64,000 bases of DNA from Gordonia bronchialis DSM 43247 (GTDB lineage: Bacteria > Actinomycetota > Actinomycetes > Mycobacteriales > Mycobacteriaceae), in assembly GCF_000024785.1 (NCBI RefSeq), contig NC_013441.1, positions 2,976,001 through 3,040,000 of the forward strand. Reading direction: 5' to 3'. Below, piece after piece: positions 57,836 to 64,000 of this stretch. The notes below the pieces were generated by a model that saw only the letters and a program-made list of their open reading frames with translations, made no database searches and was not told where the DNA came from. Numbering within the stretch: the first letter of the stretch is position 1; every line of letters starts with the position of its first letter. A program made the position numbers and the translations under genes.

Positions 57836-58736
57836 GATGTCTCCTCGGTCGTCACCCGGTCCTCGGATGCGACGACGGTGGTTCCGGTCGATGCGGTGGT
57901 CAGAAGTTGGGCCAGGACGGAGTGCGCGACGCGACCGTCGACGACGTCGGCGCGTCGGACTCCGCCGCTCACCGCTCGCAGACAGGCCTCCATCTTCGGC
58001 ACCATTCCCGAATCCAGGTTCGGCACAAGCGCTTCGAGGTCGTCGGTGGTGATCTCCTCGACCAGCGACGACCGGTCCGGCCAATCGGTGTAGAGGCCTT
58101 CGACGTCGGTGAGCATCACCAGACGCGCGGCGCCGAGCGCCTCGGCCAGGGCTCCGGCCGCGGTGTCGGCGTTGATGTTGTGGACCACTCCGTCGCGGTC
58201 CGGCGCGATGGTGGAGACCACCGGGATGCGCCCGGCGCCCAGCAGATCGAGTACCGCCGAGGTGTTGACGGCCGTGATGTCGCCGACGAGTCCGATGTCG
58301 GTCTGCTCGCCGTCGACCAGGACCGTGCGCCGGGTCGCGGTGAACAGGTGGGCGTCCTCACCGGTGATCCCGACCGCATACGGCCCGTGGGAGTTGATCA
58401 GGCCCACGAGCTCCCGACCGACCTGCCCGAACAGCACCATCCGGGCCACATCCATCACCTCTGGGGTGGTCACCCGGAAGCCGCCCTTGAATTCTCCTTG
58501 CAGCCCAAGGCGTTTGAGCATTGCCGAGATCTGCGGCCCGCCGCCGTGCACCACCACCGGGTGGATGCCGCACGCGCGCAGGAACACCATGTCGGCGGCG
58601 AAGGCGCGTTTGAGCTCGTCGTCGACCATGGCGTTACCGCCGTACTTGACGACAACCGTTGCGCCGGAGAGGTTTTGCAGCGCGGGCAGCGCTTCGGCGA
58701 GGATTGCGGCACGCTCGATGGCGCTGATGTCGGCGC

Positions 58737-58740
<4 letters not shown>
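57832..58740 (-). CDS. argB: Acetylglutamate kinase
   Basis: 302 aa amino-acid-kinase fold. [15 protein letters not shown] is the nucleotide site, [16 protein letters not shown] binds acetylglutamate, and [16 protein letters not shown] and [13 protein letters not shown] complete it. The N-terminal helix before the core is the extension found in arginine-inhibited, hexameric kinases, so feedback inhibition is likely. Overlaps argJ and argD by four bases. Corresponds to Rv1654. Confidence 0.97.
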
Positions 58741-63632
<4,892 letters not shown>

Positions 63633-63683
63633 TGTGAATCGTTTCCTTCTGGTCTCTCGCGGATCGTCGGTTGCGCGGTCGGG

Positions 63684-64000
<317 letters not shown>

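Overview
The window is high-GC actinobacterial DNA of the order Mycobacteriales, most likely Gordonia or a close relative. Three things point there. The 24.3-64 kb half follows the gene order of Mycobacterium tuberculosis from Rv1713 (engA/der) down to Rv1649 (pheS), in reverse and with gaps. The rRNA operon has no tRNA in its 16S-23S spacer. The 16S sequence reads like Gordonia from memory; no alignment was possible.

Layout. (1) 0-11.3 kb, accessory metabolism: AroE-like dehydrogenase, SRPBCC protein, polysaccharide pyruvyl transferase, luciferase-like oxidoreductase, family 1 (6-phospho-)beta-glucosidase, pyridoxal/HMP-type kinase, aldehyde dehydrogenase and deazaflavin-type reductase. Decayed genes are mixed in: a chimeric M23 lipoprotein, an alpha/beta-hydrolase with a nonsense codon and a drug-exporter remnant. 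(2) 11.3-22.3 kb, mobile and decaying belt: two different IS3-family elements, a transposase fragment, a DUF222/HNH nuclease behind an SOS-type promoter, a frameshifted TspO-like gene, a soxR/MFS divergent pair with a textbook SoxR promoter, and xthA split by the second IS. (3) 22.3-24.3 kb: DUF3253 protein, tRNA-Pro, two small conserved proteins and a gene-free stretch with an interspersed repeat. (4) 24.3-41.8 kb, one long minus-strand core block: der, cmk, rluB, scpB, scpA, parA, xerD, NUDIX, pyrG, mctB, steA, recN, nadK, tlyA, a small protein, and a TPR-HAD fusion. It covers chromosome segregation, cell division, rRNA modification, nucleotide supply and DNA repair. (5) 41.9-47.7 kb: a complete minus-strand rrn operon (16S-23S-5S) with promoter, processing stems and terminator. 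(6) 47.7-52.4 kb: tyrS, a Trm112-like protein, and a large hydrolase/acyl-CoA-synthetase fusion like Rv1683. (7) 52.4-61.0 kb: the arginine operon argC-J-B-D-F-R-G-H, mostly coupled by 4-nt start/stop overlaps, with a candidate ArgR site. (8) 61.2-64 kb: pheT and the 3' end of pheS.

No clearly new multi-gene system was found. The most informative signals are regulatory (SOS box on the HNH gene, SoxR promoter, candidate leaderless starts), structural (pre-rRNA stems, inverted repeats) and evolutionary: gene decay is confined to about 5-22 kb while the core block is intact, which argues against general sequencing error.
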